From contig NZ_JAKZKV010000003.1 of assembly GCF_022808675.1 (NCBI RefSeq), forward strand, positions 186,001-250,000: a stretch of DNA of 64,000 nucleotides, in the 5' to 3' direction. This DNA is from Parabacteroides sp. FAFU027. GTDB taxonomy: Bacteria; Bacteroidota; Bacteroidia; Bacteroidales; UBA7332. How positions within the stretch are numbered: position 1 is the first letter of the stretch; every line of letters begins with the position of its first letter. The notes below the pieces were generated by a model. It had not been told where the DNA came from. It worked only from the letters and a program-made list of their open reading frames with translations, and made no database searches. The position numbers were made by a program, and so were the translations under genes. This document shows, one piece after another, positions 47,061 to 56,393 of this stretch.

Positions 47061-47192
47061 AGAAATAAATTAGTTATCGCCTACTCGTCAGCTTTTCGGC
47101 ACCCGCTTTCCAATCTTGTTATACTGTATTTATAATTTGATATATAGGACCCAAATACCCCAAAAAGTGTTTCATCAATGAGACACTAATAA

Positions 47193-47948
47193 CTATTTAA
47201 GGAATATCGACTCTATTAAATTGACATTCTTGTTATACGCATTGCCATATTGATAATTAATATCTGACAATAGTTTCCATTTAAGATCACTTGTAATAGT
47301 ATCAGTCAAACTGGTCTCTTCAAGATGGCTATATGCCGTAATAACCCTCTTTGTTGTTTTATACACAAGCTCATTCCACCCTTTTTTCAGCCTGAAGCTG
47401 CAATATTGAACACTCTTACCACTATATTGGGGATCGGCATATTCATCTGTAATAGTATGATTGCCGAAAATCGAAACATCCTTATTGCTATAAACAAGAC
47501 ATGTATATGCTACCCCAACTTTCCTTAATTCATTTATTTGATTACAATTAGTCCTTATTAGACAATAAGAGGCTATTTCTTGATTTGACTTGAAGGTCTG
47601 TAATGCATAAAAACCAATCAATGCAGTTGTATCACTAATGGTTCCGACAAAAATACCGCCGTCAAATATTTCACGTAAACAATTTTCAGGAGGAGAGGTT
47701 AGCGGAAAAGAAAATCTACCCAAAGAAGAGATTGTTCCCGAACCAAGAATGTCGGTTCCCGTACCATAACAACTTACCGTAGTAACGTTAATGTTTTTAT
47801 TTTGGAATGAGTCAATGGAGCCACTTATCACATTATTATTTAGGCTACCCCCTTGATTTGAATTTGCAGAATCCGGCTCGTCACTACATCCCACAAACAA
47901 AAAACATACTCCCAGAAAAAGAGCGAATACTTTCAATAAACATTTCAT
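47193..47948 (-). CDS. Lipoprotein of unknown function, tandem paralogue B
   Basis: 251 residues. Lipobox FVGC followed by SDEPDS. Shared motifs with paralogue A in the same order: SGSIDSF, GTISDTTALIG, YSNKDVSIFG, LKKGWNELVYKT and ITSDLKWKLLSD. The two genes arose by tandem duplication and have diverged strongly. The gap of 132 nt between them has no evident terminator. Confidence 0.75.
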   Translation of the reverse strand: MKCLLKVFALFLGVCFLFVGCSDEPDSANSNQGGSLNNNVISGSIDSFQNKNINVTTVSCYGTGTDILGSGTISSLGRFSFPLTSPPENCLREIFDGGIFVGTISDTTALIGFYALQTFKSNQEIASYCLIRTNCNQINELRKVGVAYTCLVYSNKDVSIFGNHTITDEYADPQYSGKSVQYCSFRLKKGWNELVYKTTKRVITAYSHLEETSLTDTITSDLKWKLLSDINYQYGNAYNKNVNLIESIFLK

Positions 47949-48119
47949 AAACTAACGACTTGTACAAATCCCCTACTCTATTCCGGATTTTCGGGAAACC
48001 TCCTTATTTCTTTCAAAAAAAACAGATCGGGACGGCAACGTTATGACCTTAGTTAACTTTTGTCACCGCCCCTTTCTGTTGAACCGGCACTGTGTAGCTC
48101 CGGAACTTTTATCTTACTC
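47949..48119. other. Non-coding gap before array 3
   Basis: No convincing gene, RNA or promoter was seen here. It is the 5' side of paralogue B and leads directly into a 21-bp array. Confidence 0.5.
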
Positions 48120-48440
48120 TGCAAATGGGTACTTCAGGCTTGAATTAATCTACCTTTTACCCAAATTAATTCATCATTCAAGTGGGTGAGGGTACTTCAA
48201 TCCCGAATTAATTTACCTCTGACATGAATTAATTCATCTTTGATGTGAATTAATTTACCTCTGGGGTAAATTGATTTACCTCTGAAGTAAATTAATTCAA
48301 GTTGGAGGTAGTGGGGGGTACTTCAAGGATGAATTAATTTACCCGTAAAATGAATTAATTCACCTTCAACCCGAATTAATTCGTCTTTGATGTAGGAGGG
48401 GGTACTTCGGAAGTACCCCCTCCTACATCCGAAGTACCCC
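48120..48440. repeat. 21-bp-period degenerate array 3 (15 units, two unit types)
   Basis: Fifteen in-phase 21-bp units. Type A begins tgaattaattYAyct and has a GAATTAATTC-like palindrome. Type B carries gggtacttc (48120, 48183, 48309, 48393 and an inverted-looking unit at 48414). A and B are mixed, but never out of phase. The last units make a 35-bp palindrome (arms 48392-48408 and 48410-48426). It ends next to the stop codon of the gene at 48452. Confidence 0.88.
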
Positions 48441-48451
48441 ATTAGGGATAT

Positions 48452-48928
48452 TTAGTTGGTAGACGGTGTGGTATTTCCATTGGGGCCTTGCCCGTCAAAT
48501 AATTTGCTTAACTCGTCCACAATGCTTTGTGTTCCCGGAACACCCATCTTCGAAGCCCCTTTCGCTGACTTATAGATGGACAAAGCCGCCTGATAGGCAT
48601 CGCTTCCTGCTGCCAGGCGGGTATCAGACACCATTTCCGATAACGTAGCTAAATCCAGTGCGACACGACGCAACGAACTAAAGAGACTCAGGTCGTTCGT
48701 TAATTCATCCAACGGTGCAAACGGTGGTACAATCATCGGTTGTTGTTTACCAAAAAGAAGACTCTTTTCCACAAATGGAATTCTACCGTCATCTATTTTG
48801 GGCATGGTTTTACGGTCTGATGGAGACAATTTTATTACAAATGGAAGAATTTCTTTGAGCTCGGCAATCAATTCCAACGCGCGTTGCTCTTTTTCTTGAG
48901 GGAATGTGGCTGTGATGTAACCTGACAT
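48452..48928 (-). CDS. Conserved hypothetical protein
   Basis: 158 residues from the Met at 48928, which opens MSGYITATFPQEKEQRALEL; the frame extends to 48970 but that part lacks family-like character. Soluble and largely helical, with a Pro-rich middle (MIVPPFAPLDEL) and a Gly/Asn/Thr-rich tail. No domain recognised. It stands alone between an array and a long non-coding gap. Confidence 0.65.
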   Translation of the reverse strand: MSGYITATFPQEKEQRALELIAELKEILPFVIKLSPSDRKTMPKIDDGRIPFVEKSLLFGKQQPMIVPPFAPLDELTNDLSLFSSLRRVALDLATLSEMVSDTRLAAGSDAYQAALSIYKSAKGASKMGVPGTQSIVDELSKLFDGQGPNGNTTPSTN

Positions 48929-49500
48929 AATGATAAGTTTTAAACGGTTATAAAATATGGTCAAAAACAAAATCTATACGGAAACAAATGCAGACCGGCA
49001 AAATAAGCTGATGCCCTCCTTTCTTCTTAGTAAGTTGTCGTTATTGACTTTACCCTTCTCAGCTCAACCCGTCCTGTCGGCATGACAAAGGAATAAACTT
49101 AATTTTAAAATATCAAGTAGAAGAGTTCTATTTTAACAAGTACAAAATCCAAACCAGCCCCCTCTTTGCAGCATTTCCAACATCAATTATACCAATTTGT
49201 TTTTCAGTATTTTGCAAGGAAACGCCAGAACAACAATCAGGTTATCATCCTTCCAAAACAATCAATTTTATACCCTGTAGCGGTATCTAAAAGTTATCTA
49301 ATTTACTGGGAATCACACAATGCCCCAAATCCTGCATTTTAACAATTCAACAATACTTTTGCTCTTATCATTTCACCTTCAGACACCTCCGGCTATCCAA
49401 AATCCAAAGACTATTTTCTCTAAATCCTAAATAGGCACAAAACAGAATTATCAACTTATTTAACATTCGTAAAATCGAAGGAAGAAGACTCAAAACCACC
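48929..49500. other. Non-coding gap
   Basis: About 570 AT-rich bases without a supported gene, clear repeat or recognised RNA. A plus-strand TACTTTTG near 49346 has no gene behind it. An unrecognised small RNA cannot be excluded. Confidence 0.4.
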
Positions 49501-49501
49501 T

Positions 49502-49536
49502 TAAAAAGAAAAGGCCGGATTCACATCCGGCCTTTT
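49502..49536 (-). terminator. Terminator of amt
   Basis: aaaaggccggat (49509-49520) pairs with atccggcctttt (49525-49536) around a 4-nt loop. On the minus strand TTTTCTTTTT follows. Confidence 0.92.
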
Positions 49537-49616
49537 CCTCCAAAGAAGCAAACGAATCCGCTCCTTTGCACAGGTGTTATTATGTTTATGTTTAGTTTAT
49601 GCTTTGGATCAAAAGA

Positions 49617-50849
49617 TTAGTTCTGGCGTGCTACCTCACCGTGGTGGACGATATCAAGACCGACAGTCTGCTCTTTCACCGATACGCGTACCGGGATAAA
49701 CTTGTTGATCAGTTTAAAGAGCAACAGGGTGAAGAAGAATCCGGCGCTGATAGCCATCAGGATTGCAACACCCTCTTTGAGCAACAACGAAGCGTCACCT
49801 CCGTAGAACAGGCCGTTAGGAATAGCCGGGTTAATTGCTTTGTTGGCAAAGAAGCCCATACAGAGAGTTCCGATTACACCACCCATACCATGTACACCCC
49901 ATACATCGAGCGCATCGTCCCAGCCCTGGTGTTCTTTCCATTTAACGGCCATGAAACAACCGATTGAAGCAATCACACCGATAACAGCCGAAGAGTAGAT
50001 ATCAACATATCCGGCAGCAGGAGTGATGGTTGCCAATCCGGCAACAGCACCGGTCATCAAACCGATAAAGGTTGGTTTCTTTTTGCCTGTATTCCATTCG
50101 ATAATCAACCAGGTAACGGCTGCGAATGAAGCGGCAGTATCAGTATTCAGGAATGCTGAGATAGTTACAGAGTTAACGGCTAATTCACTTCCCGCGTTGA
50201 ACCCGTACCAACCGAACCACAACAATGCGGTACCGATGGCAACCAAAGGAATGTTATTGGGGTCACTTTTTTCAGGACGAGAGCCTACGAAATATACAGA
50301 AGCCAATGCTGCGAAACCTGCTGTTGCGTGTACGACAATACCGCCGGCAAAGTCAAATACACCCCACTGAGCGAGCAATCCGCCACCCCATACCATGTGT
50401 ACGAACGGGTAATAAACGAAAATCTGCCACAAAACGAGGAAGAAGATATAGGCTTTGAAAGTTACGCGATTGATAAATGCGCCGGTAATCAGGGCCGGAG
50501 TGATGATGGCAAACATCATCTGGTAGGCGATGAAGATATATTCAGGAAAACGTTTATCGGCTGAATAGAGCGTATTTGGGGTAATTCCGTGGTAAAATGC
50601 TTTGTTGAAATTCCCGATTATTCCGAAAAAGTCAGTTCCATGAGCCATATCACCGCTGAAACAAACCGAATAACCGAAAGCAAACCACAATACTGTAGAT
50701 ACGCCCATCGATACGAAGCTCTGCATCATAATGCTAAGGATGTTTTTCTTACATCCCAATCCACCATAAAAGAACGCCAGTCCCGGAGTCATTAACATCA
50801 CGAGGCTGGTAGCCAAAATCATAAACGTAGTTAATCCAATGTCGAACAT
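49617..50849 (-). CDS. amt: Ammonium transporter
   Basis: 410-residue inner-membrane channel with about eleven helices. MTPGLAFFYGGLG at the first helix, VHMVWGGGLLAQWGVFDFAGG, the pore His residues in GIVVHATAG (about 185) and WGVHGMGG (about 325) are diagnostic of Amt/MEP. It fits nitrogen scavenging next to the nif genes. No glnK-type PII gene is adjacent, unlike in many bacteria. Confidence 0.97.
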   Translation of the reverse strand: MFDIGLTTFMILATSLVMLMTPGLAFFYGGLGCKKNILSIMMQSFVSMGVSTVLWFAFGYSVCFSGDMAHGTDFFGIIGNFNKAFYHGITPNTLYSADKRFPEYIFIAYQMMFAIITPALITGAFINRVTFKAYIFFLVLWQIFVYYPFVHMVWGGGLLAQWGVFDFAGGIVVHATAGFAALASVYFVGSRPEKSDPNNIPLVAIGTALLWFGWYGFNAGSELAVNSVTISAFLNTDTAASFAAVTWLIIEWNTGKKKPTFIGLMTGAVAGLATITPAAGYVDIYSSAVIGVIASIGCFMAVKWKEHQGWDDALDVWGVHGMGGVIGTLCMGFFANKAINPAIPNGLFYGGDASLLLKEGVAILMAISAGFFFTLLLFKLINKFIPVRVSVKEQTVGLDIVHHGEVARQN

Positions 50850-50871
50850 AATGCTATTAGTTTTGTTGGTG

Positions 50872-50879
50872 CAAAGATA
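50872..50879 (-). promoter_or_regulatory. -7 element TATCTTTG of amt
   Basis: Minus-strand match to TAnnTTTG, 23 nt upstream of amt. No sigma54 -24/-12 element was found here. Confidence 0.5.
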
Positions 50880-51213
50880 TATACATTACAGCAACAAACC
50901 TACATTTTGGTTGTTAATTTCGAATAAAAACCTACACAAATGTATCTTTTCCATGTTTTAGGTATCATATTGCTCATTTTAAAACCAAAACAACGAATCC
51001 AATTTGAAACCAAACAAAGGCTACCAAATTGACATTTGTCTATCAAAATGCAATTACAGCGACAATTATCCAGATCAAAAAGGTAACCAAACAGATGTTT
51101 TGCAACATATTTATTGACATAATGACAAAACCCCACGAGAAATCCATGAGGCTTTACTTCTTAACCAGAAACAGAAATCAGTTCGCAAAACTTACAAAAT
51201 GGTTGATTTTCGA
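50880..51213. other. Non-coding gap upstream of amt
   Basis: 334 AT-rich bases between amt and the epimerase gene. An 80-codon plus-strand frame (51029-51271) overlaps the end of the epimerase gene and lacks any family resemblance. No terminator or operator was identified. Confidence 0.4.
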
Positions 51214-52086
51214 TTACAATACTTTCATTTGGCTACAAAGATGTCGGAGAGCCAGCTTTAGACTCTGGTAACGGAAGGCATAATCGTACTGAAAAAGCTT
51301 TCCGGGATAAACCATCTGGCCGGATGTCAACATATTTGCCCGTTCACCCAACGCGAGAAACAGCGCCCATTTCGGCACAGATAACAATGCCGGACGTTTG
51401 AGCACATGTGAGAGTACCCGGTTAAACTCGTCGTTAGTCACCCGTTCGGGTGAGGTAATATTAATGAGTCCGCTCAGCTCTTTATTTTCCACAATAAATA
51501 CCAACGCACCTACCAGGTCTTCCACATGCACCCAGGGAAATCCCTGACTACCGTTACCAATCTTTCCGCCTAACATATATTTATAGGGGCGAATCATTTC
51601 AGGCAATGCTCCTCCCTCGGCAGCCAGCACGACTCCGAAACGGGTAATGGCCAAACGGACTTCCGGGGAGACACGTCGTGCCTCTGCCTCCCAATCGCGA
51701 CAGACGGTGGCCAGAAAATCCGTACCGTATTCCGTAAAAGATTCATCACAATTGACATCCGGAGGATAAGCTCCTACCGCCGATGCTGAAATTAAGAGTT
51801 TCGGTTTACTATCCAGGCTGTTTATTGCAGAGACCAGGGCACGTGTGGTCAGGATACGGCTATTGTAAATTTCCTGTTTGTATTTTGGAGTCCAGGGATG
51901 ATTGATGGTTGCGCCAGCCAGATTGATTACCACCTGGCAATCCGCCAATACCTGAGCAAGCCGTTCCGAACGTTCCGGCTGATAGAGCGAGCGGTCGAGG
52001 TTGATCACCTCATTCCCCTGCCTGGTAAATTCATAATTCAAATGGTTCCCAATAAGGCCGGAACCACCGGATATAACTATCTTCAT
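51214..52086 (-). CDS. TIGR01777 family NAD-dependent epimerase-like protein
   Basis: 290 residues, extended short-chain dehydrogenase fold. ISGGSGLIGNHL binds NAD(P) at 4-15, VINLAGATINHPWTPKYKQEIYNSR is the family signature, and GNGSQGFPWVHVEDL follows. E. coli YfcH and the cell-division related SulA-like proteins are homologues; no substrate is established. Confidence 0.9.
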   Translation of the reverse strand: MKIVISGGSGLIGNHLNYEFTRQGNEVINLDRSLYQPERSERLAQVLADCQVVINLAGATINHPWTPKYKQEIYNSRILTTRALVSAINSLDSKPKLLISASAVGAYPPDVNCDESFTEYGTDFLATVCRDWEAEARRVSPEVRLAITRFGVVLAAEGGALPEMIRPYKYMLGGKIGNGSQGFPWVHVEDLVGALVFIVENKELSGLINITSPERVTNDEFNRVLSHVLKRPALLSVPKWALFLALGERANMLTSGQMVYPGKLFQYDYAFRYQSLKLALRHLCSQMKVL

Positions 52087-52161
52087 AATGAAAACGTTTT
52101 CAATTATAACACGTTACACGAATATATGTTGATTTCAATCGCAGTGTCTGAAAACATAAAC

Positions 52162-52188
52162 GCCGGACTGTATGGAAGACAATCCGGC
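52162..52188 (-). terminator. Terminator after the nifA-GNAT pair
   Basis: gccggactgt (52162 onward) pairs with aca and tccggc (52183-52188). On the minus strand GTTTATGTTTTC follows, a weak T tract. Confidence 0.55.
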
Positions 52189-52279
52189 ATTTTACTATTA
52201 TATAGGTAAATGCTTTCCGTGATTAATAGAATATTCCAATAGGAAATCACTATTTAGCTGGCAACCACAAGGATCAGCC

Positions 52280-52762
52280 CTACAAATATTTCCGCCAATA
52301 ACGCATCGGTGGCTCAGTTTCATCGAAGCCCATGCTTTTGTATAGCTGCTGTGCGACCTGATTATCTTCACGCACTTCGAGGGTGATGCGACTGCATCGC
52401 AGTTCTTTAGCTCTGAATTCAAGCGCCTCCATCAGTTTGCGGCCTATACCATTTCCCCGAAACTCTTTTTTCACGATGACGTCATGGATATTAACCATGG
52501 GACGGGCTGTAAAAGTCGAGAAGTTCTCGAACGCGACAATCATGCCGCCGCATTTCCCTTCAACAGAGGCCAACAAAACAATTTTCTTGGGGTGTTCATT
52601 CAGCCCATCCACAAAGCGAAGCTGCTGGATTGGCGAAAGTGGAGCGCCCCCTCCCATTTCATCCTGTATATAGCAATTAATCAGCTCCACCGCCGAGGTT
52701 AGGTGGTCCGGATTGCTGAAATCACAATCTTCAATATCTATTTTTTCAATTCTCTTCATCAT
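52280..52762 (-). CDS. GNAT family N-acetyltransferase
   Basis: 160 residues from the Met at 52762 (or 52759). The coding frame overlaps the last codons of nifA by about 15 nt, so translation is probably coupled. [20 protein letters not shown] is the acetyl-CoA loop and [21 protein letters not shown] is the C-terminal motif. Substrate unknown. Overlap with nifA suggests it is expressed together with the nitrogen-fixation regulator. Confidence 0.85.
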   Translation of the reverse strand: MMKRIEKIDIEDCDFSNPDHLTSAVELINCYIQDEMGGGAPLSPIQQLRFVDGLNEHPKKIVLLASVEGKCGGMIVAFENFSTFTARPMVNIHDVIVKKEFRGNGIGRKLMEALEFRAKELRCSRITLEVREDNQVAQQLYKSMGFDETEPPMRYWRKYL

Positions 52763-54314
52763 CAGCCAAATGTTTATAGTTCTTCGGATTGATCTCATAT
52801 TTATGAACACGCAGACCCAAAATTCGTTCGGTAACCCCCAACTGTGTCGCTGCTTTGGCAACATTTCCACGGGTGGCGATAAGCGTATCCAGAATGAGCT
52901 GTTTTTCTACCTTCTCGATAACGGAATTTAATGTACCCTTGGTCACCGTATCGGATGAAGCTCCCGTCTGAAGCGTCGGCGGCAGGTTATAGGAACGGAT
53001 TACATCGTCGGTACTCATAATCATCGAGCGCTCAATCACATTCTCCAGCTCCCGGATATTTCCCGGCCAGGAATACATCATCAGCATGTCTATGGCCTCA
53101 CCGGTGATGCGCTTCACATTGGTACCGTTTATTTTATTCAGCTTATCGATAAAGTGATCCACCAAAATCGGAATATCTGCCCGACGCTCACGAAGCGCAG
53201 GAACATATATCGGGAAAACGTTGATCCGGTAGTAGAAATCTTCCCGGAATTCGTTCTTTTTAATCATCTCTTCCAGGTTACGGTTCGTAGCCGTGATGAT
53301 GCGAACATCAATATTGATGGTTTTGTTTCCGCCTACACGTTCAAACTGTCGCTGCTGTAACACACGTAGCAATTTCACCTGCAATGACAACGGAACTTCC
53401 CCTATTTCATCCAGGAAAATAGTTCCGCCGTCAGCCATTTCGAAACGGCCTACGTGCTGGGAGTTTGCTCCCGTAAATGACCCTTTCTCGTGGCCGAACA
53501 ATTCGCTTTCGATCAGATTCTCCGGCAATGCCGCGCAGTTGACTTTAACAAACGGACCGTTCGCCCGTGAGCTGGCCTTATGAATCGCTTCGGCTATCAA
53601 CTCTTTACCCACACCGCTTTCACCCCGGATCATCACCGTTGCATTGGTTTGAGCCACGCGGTTAATCATTTCGAAAAGATCGTTCATCAGGGATGAATTT
53701 CCCACAACATTATCCGGACGGAGTGAGACCAGGCCACCTTTCAGACGACGGTTTTCTTCACGAAGCAGTTCCAACTCCTCCATTTGGTTCTGGCGTACCT
53801 CTACGCTACGCCCCACCAACAATCCTACGATATTGAGGAATTTCGCTTCGGCAGAAAAATCAATCCGGCTCTTGTGGTGCATGTGAATACTCAGCGTTCC
53901 GGTCACTTCTTCCTCTGCACAAATAGGGACACAGATAAATGCGGTCGAATGACCGGCTTTGCGGGCGATACCTGTCTTGTTCAGGTAAGTCTGTTCTTTA
54001 TAGATATCGGGAATAATGATGGGTTTCTTTGAATTCACCACCTCGCCGACAATGCCTTCACCCATCTGGTAAACGCCCCTACCCTTCTCCTCCTCGGTCA
54101 TTCCGTATGCAGCTCCGATTTTGATGTGAGCAAAATGACGGTTCACGATCGTAATCATGCTGTGATCTGCCCCAAGGAAATTGCACAGACTGGCAAGTAC
54201 CAGCTCCAGGTCACTGTTAATATCCTGGCTCCGGCTGATAATATTACTAATATTAAACAGGAATGTCAGATCCGACTCCGCGTAACATTCCCTTTTCATA
54301 CGATCACAATACAT
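52746..54314 (-). CDS. nifA: Nif-specific sigma54-dependent activator NifA
   Basis: 522 residues. GAF domain at about 30-170, coiled linker at 175-195, AAA+ domain at about 205-430 with Walker A GESGVGKE (231-238), sigma54-contact loop GSFTGA (278-283, Ser in place of Ala), Walker [11 protein letters not shown] and arginine region YYRINVFP. A Fis-type HTH near 480-510 has [27 protein letters not shown] in two pieces; this form is typical of NifA. The interdomain linker ([16 protein letters not shown]) lacks the Cys pair of oxygen-sensitive rhizobial NifA. It should activate the nif operon through the GAF domain signal. Confidence 0.93.
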   Translation of the reverse strand: MYCDRMKRECYAESDLTFLFNISNIISRSQDINSDLELVLASLCNFLGADHSMITIVNRHFAHIKIGAAYGMTEEEKGRGVYQMGEGIVGEVVNSKKPIIIPDIYKEQTYLNKTGIARKAGHSTAFICVPICAEEEVTGTLSIHMHHKSRIDFSAEAKFLNIVGLLVGRSVEVRQNQMEELELLREENRRLKGGLVSLRPDNVVGNSSLMNDLFEMINRVAQTNATVMIRGESGVGKELIAEAIHKASSRANGPFVKVNCAALPENLIESELFGHEKGSFTGANSQHVGRFEMADGGTIFLDEIGEVPLSLQVKLLRVLQQRQFERVGGNKTINIDVRIITATNRNLEEMIKKNEFREDFYYRINVFPIYVPALRERRADIPILVDHFIDKLNKINGTNVKRITGEAIDMLMMYSWPGNIRELENVIERSMIMSTDDVIRSYNLPPTLQTGASSDTVTKGTLNSVIEKVEKQLILDTLIATRGNVAKAATQLGVTERILGLRVHKYEINPKNYKHLADDEEN

Positions 54315-54358
54315 ACCTAATACCTATTTAAGAGTTGTCATTTTGTCATTATTCAATG

Positions 54359-54387
54359 CAAAGGTATGATATTATGTCAATTTACAA
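54359..54387 (-). promoter_or_regulatory. Promoter of nifA
   Basis: Minus strand: TTG, 18 nt, TACCTTTG, close to the Bacteroidetes consensus, 44 nt upstream of nifA. It suggests expression from the housekeeping sigma factor. Confidence 0.5.
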
Positions 54388-54441
54388 GCGTATTTTGTGT
54401 TATATATCTCTTTTAGCATGGTAAATAGTGATAAAAGCAAC

Positions 54442-54460
54442 GCTAAAACACGATTTTAGC
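54442..54460 (-). terminator. Stem-loop directly after nifV
   Basis: gctaaaa (54442-54448) pairs with ttttagc (54454-54460), adjoining the nifV stop codon. The minus strand continues GTTGCTTTTATC, a modest terminator. Confidence 0.55.
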
Positions 54461-55591
54461 TTACAATTCAGTGTAGAACGATTCTAATTCAAAAGGATAA
54501 ATTTCTCGTTTTTGCTGACGGGCAGTCTCGTGAATCCGATTCATAATCAGGGCGATTTCCAAAGCGCTCAGACAAATATCCCTTTCAGCAAAAAAGTGAA
54601 TCACGGCAGCTTTACCGGAATGCTTGCCAAAAATATTAAAAGAAGTTTCTCTTCCCACCATTTTTCCGTCAAAAGCCTGAAATGCGGTCGGGTCTTCCAG
54701 TGTGCTGCGGGTATGTACGCCCGATTCGTGGCTAAAGACCCGCTTGCCGGTGATGGCTTTACCTTCAGAAATGGGTCGGTTTGATATTTTGGCCACATAT
54801 TCGCACAATTCGCTAATGACAGGCGTGGAATATTTATGGCATTTGAAAGCAGTCACCAGAGTCATGACAACCTCTTCCAAAGCGGAATTCCCTGCTCGCT
54901 CTCCGAGGCCGTTCACTGTTACACTCAGATTTTCGGCTCCGGCTTGCCAGGCGGAAACCGCATTAGCAGTAGCCATTCCCAAATCATTATGACCGTGAAA
55001 ATCAATCGCCAAACCGGGAATTTCGTCTTTAATCTGACGTATCAGTTCCATCGTGGAAAGCGGAGTAAAAACCCCGACCGTATCAGCAATTCGAACACGA
55101 CAAACGCCTTCAGATGCAGCAAGTTTAAAGTATTCCATCACCCGGCTACGGTCAGCCCGACTGGCATCCTGAGCTCCTACACTTACAAATTCGAAGGATT
55201 GACGGGCATAAGCGATCAGGGCGGGCAATTCTTCTTTGACCCAGCCCCAATCTTTATTGATGGTTTTCAGTTGAATATCGGAAAGGGGAAATGCGATATG
55301 AATGCCTTGCGCTCCGGTGCGGGCACAAGCATCAATGTCCTGACGAAGAGCACGACTCCATACGGAGATACGGCAATTGAGATTCAATCCTACAATGGCA
55401 CGGATGGTTTCAATTTCTTCTTCACCCATGGCCGGTATTCCGGCTTCGATTTCATCCACGCCAAGAGTATCGAGCAGACGGGCCAGGTGAATTTTTTCAT
55501 TATGCGTAAATACGACTCCCGGAGCTTGTTCTCCCTCACGAAGGGTAGAGTCGATGATGCGGGGCGGTGTTATTGTTGTTGAATGTGTCAT
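54461..55591 (-). CDS. nifV: Homocitrate synthase NifV
   Basis: Condenses acetyl-CoA with 2-oxoglutarate to homocitrate, the organic ligand of the FeMo-cofactor. 376 residues. DSTLREGEQAPGVVF near 14-28 is the DRE-TIM metallolyase signature, DFHGHNDLGMATANA near 197 binds metal, and NGLGERAGNSALEEV near 227 is the second family signature. It lacks the long C-terminal regulatory domain of LeuA, as expected for NifV. Nif context makes the NifV call secure. Confidence 0.95.
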   Translation of the reverse strand: MTHSTTITPPRIIDSTLREGEQAPGVVFTHNEKIHLARLLDTLGVDEIEAGIPAMGEEEIETIRAIVGLNLNCRISVWSRALRQDIDACARTGAQGIHIAFPLSDIQLKTINKDWGWVKEELPALIAYARQSFEFVSVGAQDASRADRSRVMEYFKLAASEGVCRVRIADTVGVFTPLSTMELIRQIKDEIPGLAIDFHGHNDLGMATANAVSAWQAGAENLSVTVNGLGERAGNSALEEVVMTLVTAFKCHKYSTPVISELCEYVAKISNRPISEGKAITGKRVFSHESGVHTRSTLEDPTAFQAFDGKMVGRETSFNIFGKHSGKAAVIHFFAERDICLSALEIALIMNRIHETARQQKREIYPFELESFYTEL

Positions 55592-55913
55592 AGTCGTTGT
55601 TGTTTAGAGATGAAAGGAAATAGCATTTAGACAAAAGATCAAAGACATCAGACTTTTAGGTCTAACATCTTAGTTCTTACGTCTTCTATCTTATTGTCTG
55701 GAATCTAAGAAAACAGATTAAGGCATCCCGTTTGACGAAAGATCAGAATATAACAAATGACTAATGACAATCCTCTCTCAAACTTTTTTACAACTCTAAT
55801 CCTTTCCGAAAATCTCCCAAAAACTTCCGTCCGGGGATGCCTAACCTGTCACAGAATCAAACCACGTATTTTGAATTACCCGGGAATTGAAACCGGGCAA
55901 TTTTTATGCGATA
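55592..55913. other. Gap between ferredoxin and nifV with degenerate AGAC/GTCT repeats
   Basis: About 320 nt without a gene. From 55628 to 55701 short degenerate words related to AGAC on one side (agacaaaagatcaaagac) face GTCT words on the other (gtcttctatcttattgtct), giving a weak overall inverted structure. A second inverted pair, aggcatccc near 55720 with gggatgcct near 55837, encloses the next 100 nt. No promoter was identified. Confidence 0.45.
55874..55902 (-). terminator. Stem-loop after the ferredoxin gene
   Basis: aattacccgg (55874-55883) pairs with ccgggcaatt (55893-55902) with one mismatch. On the minus strand no T run follows; the T run is on the plus strand. Confidence 0.4.
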
Positions 55914-56219
55914 TTATTTAGCAATAAGGTATTCCTCAACAGCTTCGTCATTTTCCAAAGCATCGAGAATTTCCTCCAATCTGTCTTCGGTAACTCCGCC
56001 ATACCAGTAGTTGTTAGGCTGGATCACTACGATCGGACCCTGGCTGCATACGCTCAGACAGGCGGTAGTGGTTACCAAAGCATCGATGCCGCGATCGCCG
56101 CATCCTTCGCTAATCATTTGTACAAATGAAGTTGCTCCCTGTTTGTTACAGAATCCCTGAGCATCTCCGGCAACCCTGTAAGAGTTGCAAACCATAATCA
56201 TGTAATCGGGCTTTTGCAT
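55914..56219 (-). CDS. Thioredoxin-like [2Fe-2S] ferredoxin of the nif cluster
   Basis: 101 residues. Cys11, Cys24, Cys54 and Cys58 (C-x12-C-x29-C-x3-C) match the ligand pattern of thioredoxin-fold ferredoxins; Cys40 is additional. GPIVVIQPNNYWYGGV is the conserved C-terminal strand motif. Small 2Fe-2S ferredoxins next to nifB commonly serve electron transfer in nitrogen fixation or cofactor assembly. 174 nt downstream of nifB. Confidence 0.9.
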   Translation of the reverse strand: MQKPDYMIMVCNSYRVAGDAQGFCNKQGATSFVQMISEGCGDRGIDALVTTTACLSVCSQGPIVVIQPNNYWYGGVTEDRLEEILDALENDEAVEEYLIAK

Positions 56220-56240
56220 AATCTTTTATTTTTATATTGA

Positions 56241-56264
56241 AGAGACACACGACCGTGCGTCTTT
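56241..56264. repeat. AGAGACG-type hairpin repeat, copy 3
   Basis: agagacacac pairs with gtgcgtcttt, partly through G-T pairs. Related to the hairpins around the DUF3788 gene. Confidence 0.55.
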
Positions 56265-56288
56265 ACTGATTTTTAAATAGTAATCAGT

Positions 56289-56316
56289 ACCTTCCTCCCC
56301 GGGGAAAAGGAGGAAG
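56289..56316. repeat. Pyrimidine/purine-rich hairpin between nifB and ferredoxin
   Basis: ccttcctcc (56289-56297) pairs perfectly with ggaggaagg (56308-56316). It could end or attenuate the transcript after nifB. Related in composition to the C/G-rich hairpins upstream in the operon. Confidence 0.7.
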
Positions 56317-56393
56317 GCTGATCATCTGAAAAAAGAACTCGGAGTGTGGCGCTACTGCGAGCGCCAATATATATAGTGATAGTGAATTCAAAA

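Noticed and set aside
50900-51271. Small frames on both strands upstream of amt
   Set aside because: No family resemblance, AT-driven composition, and overlap with the end of the epimerase gene.
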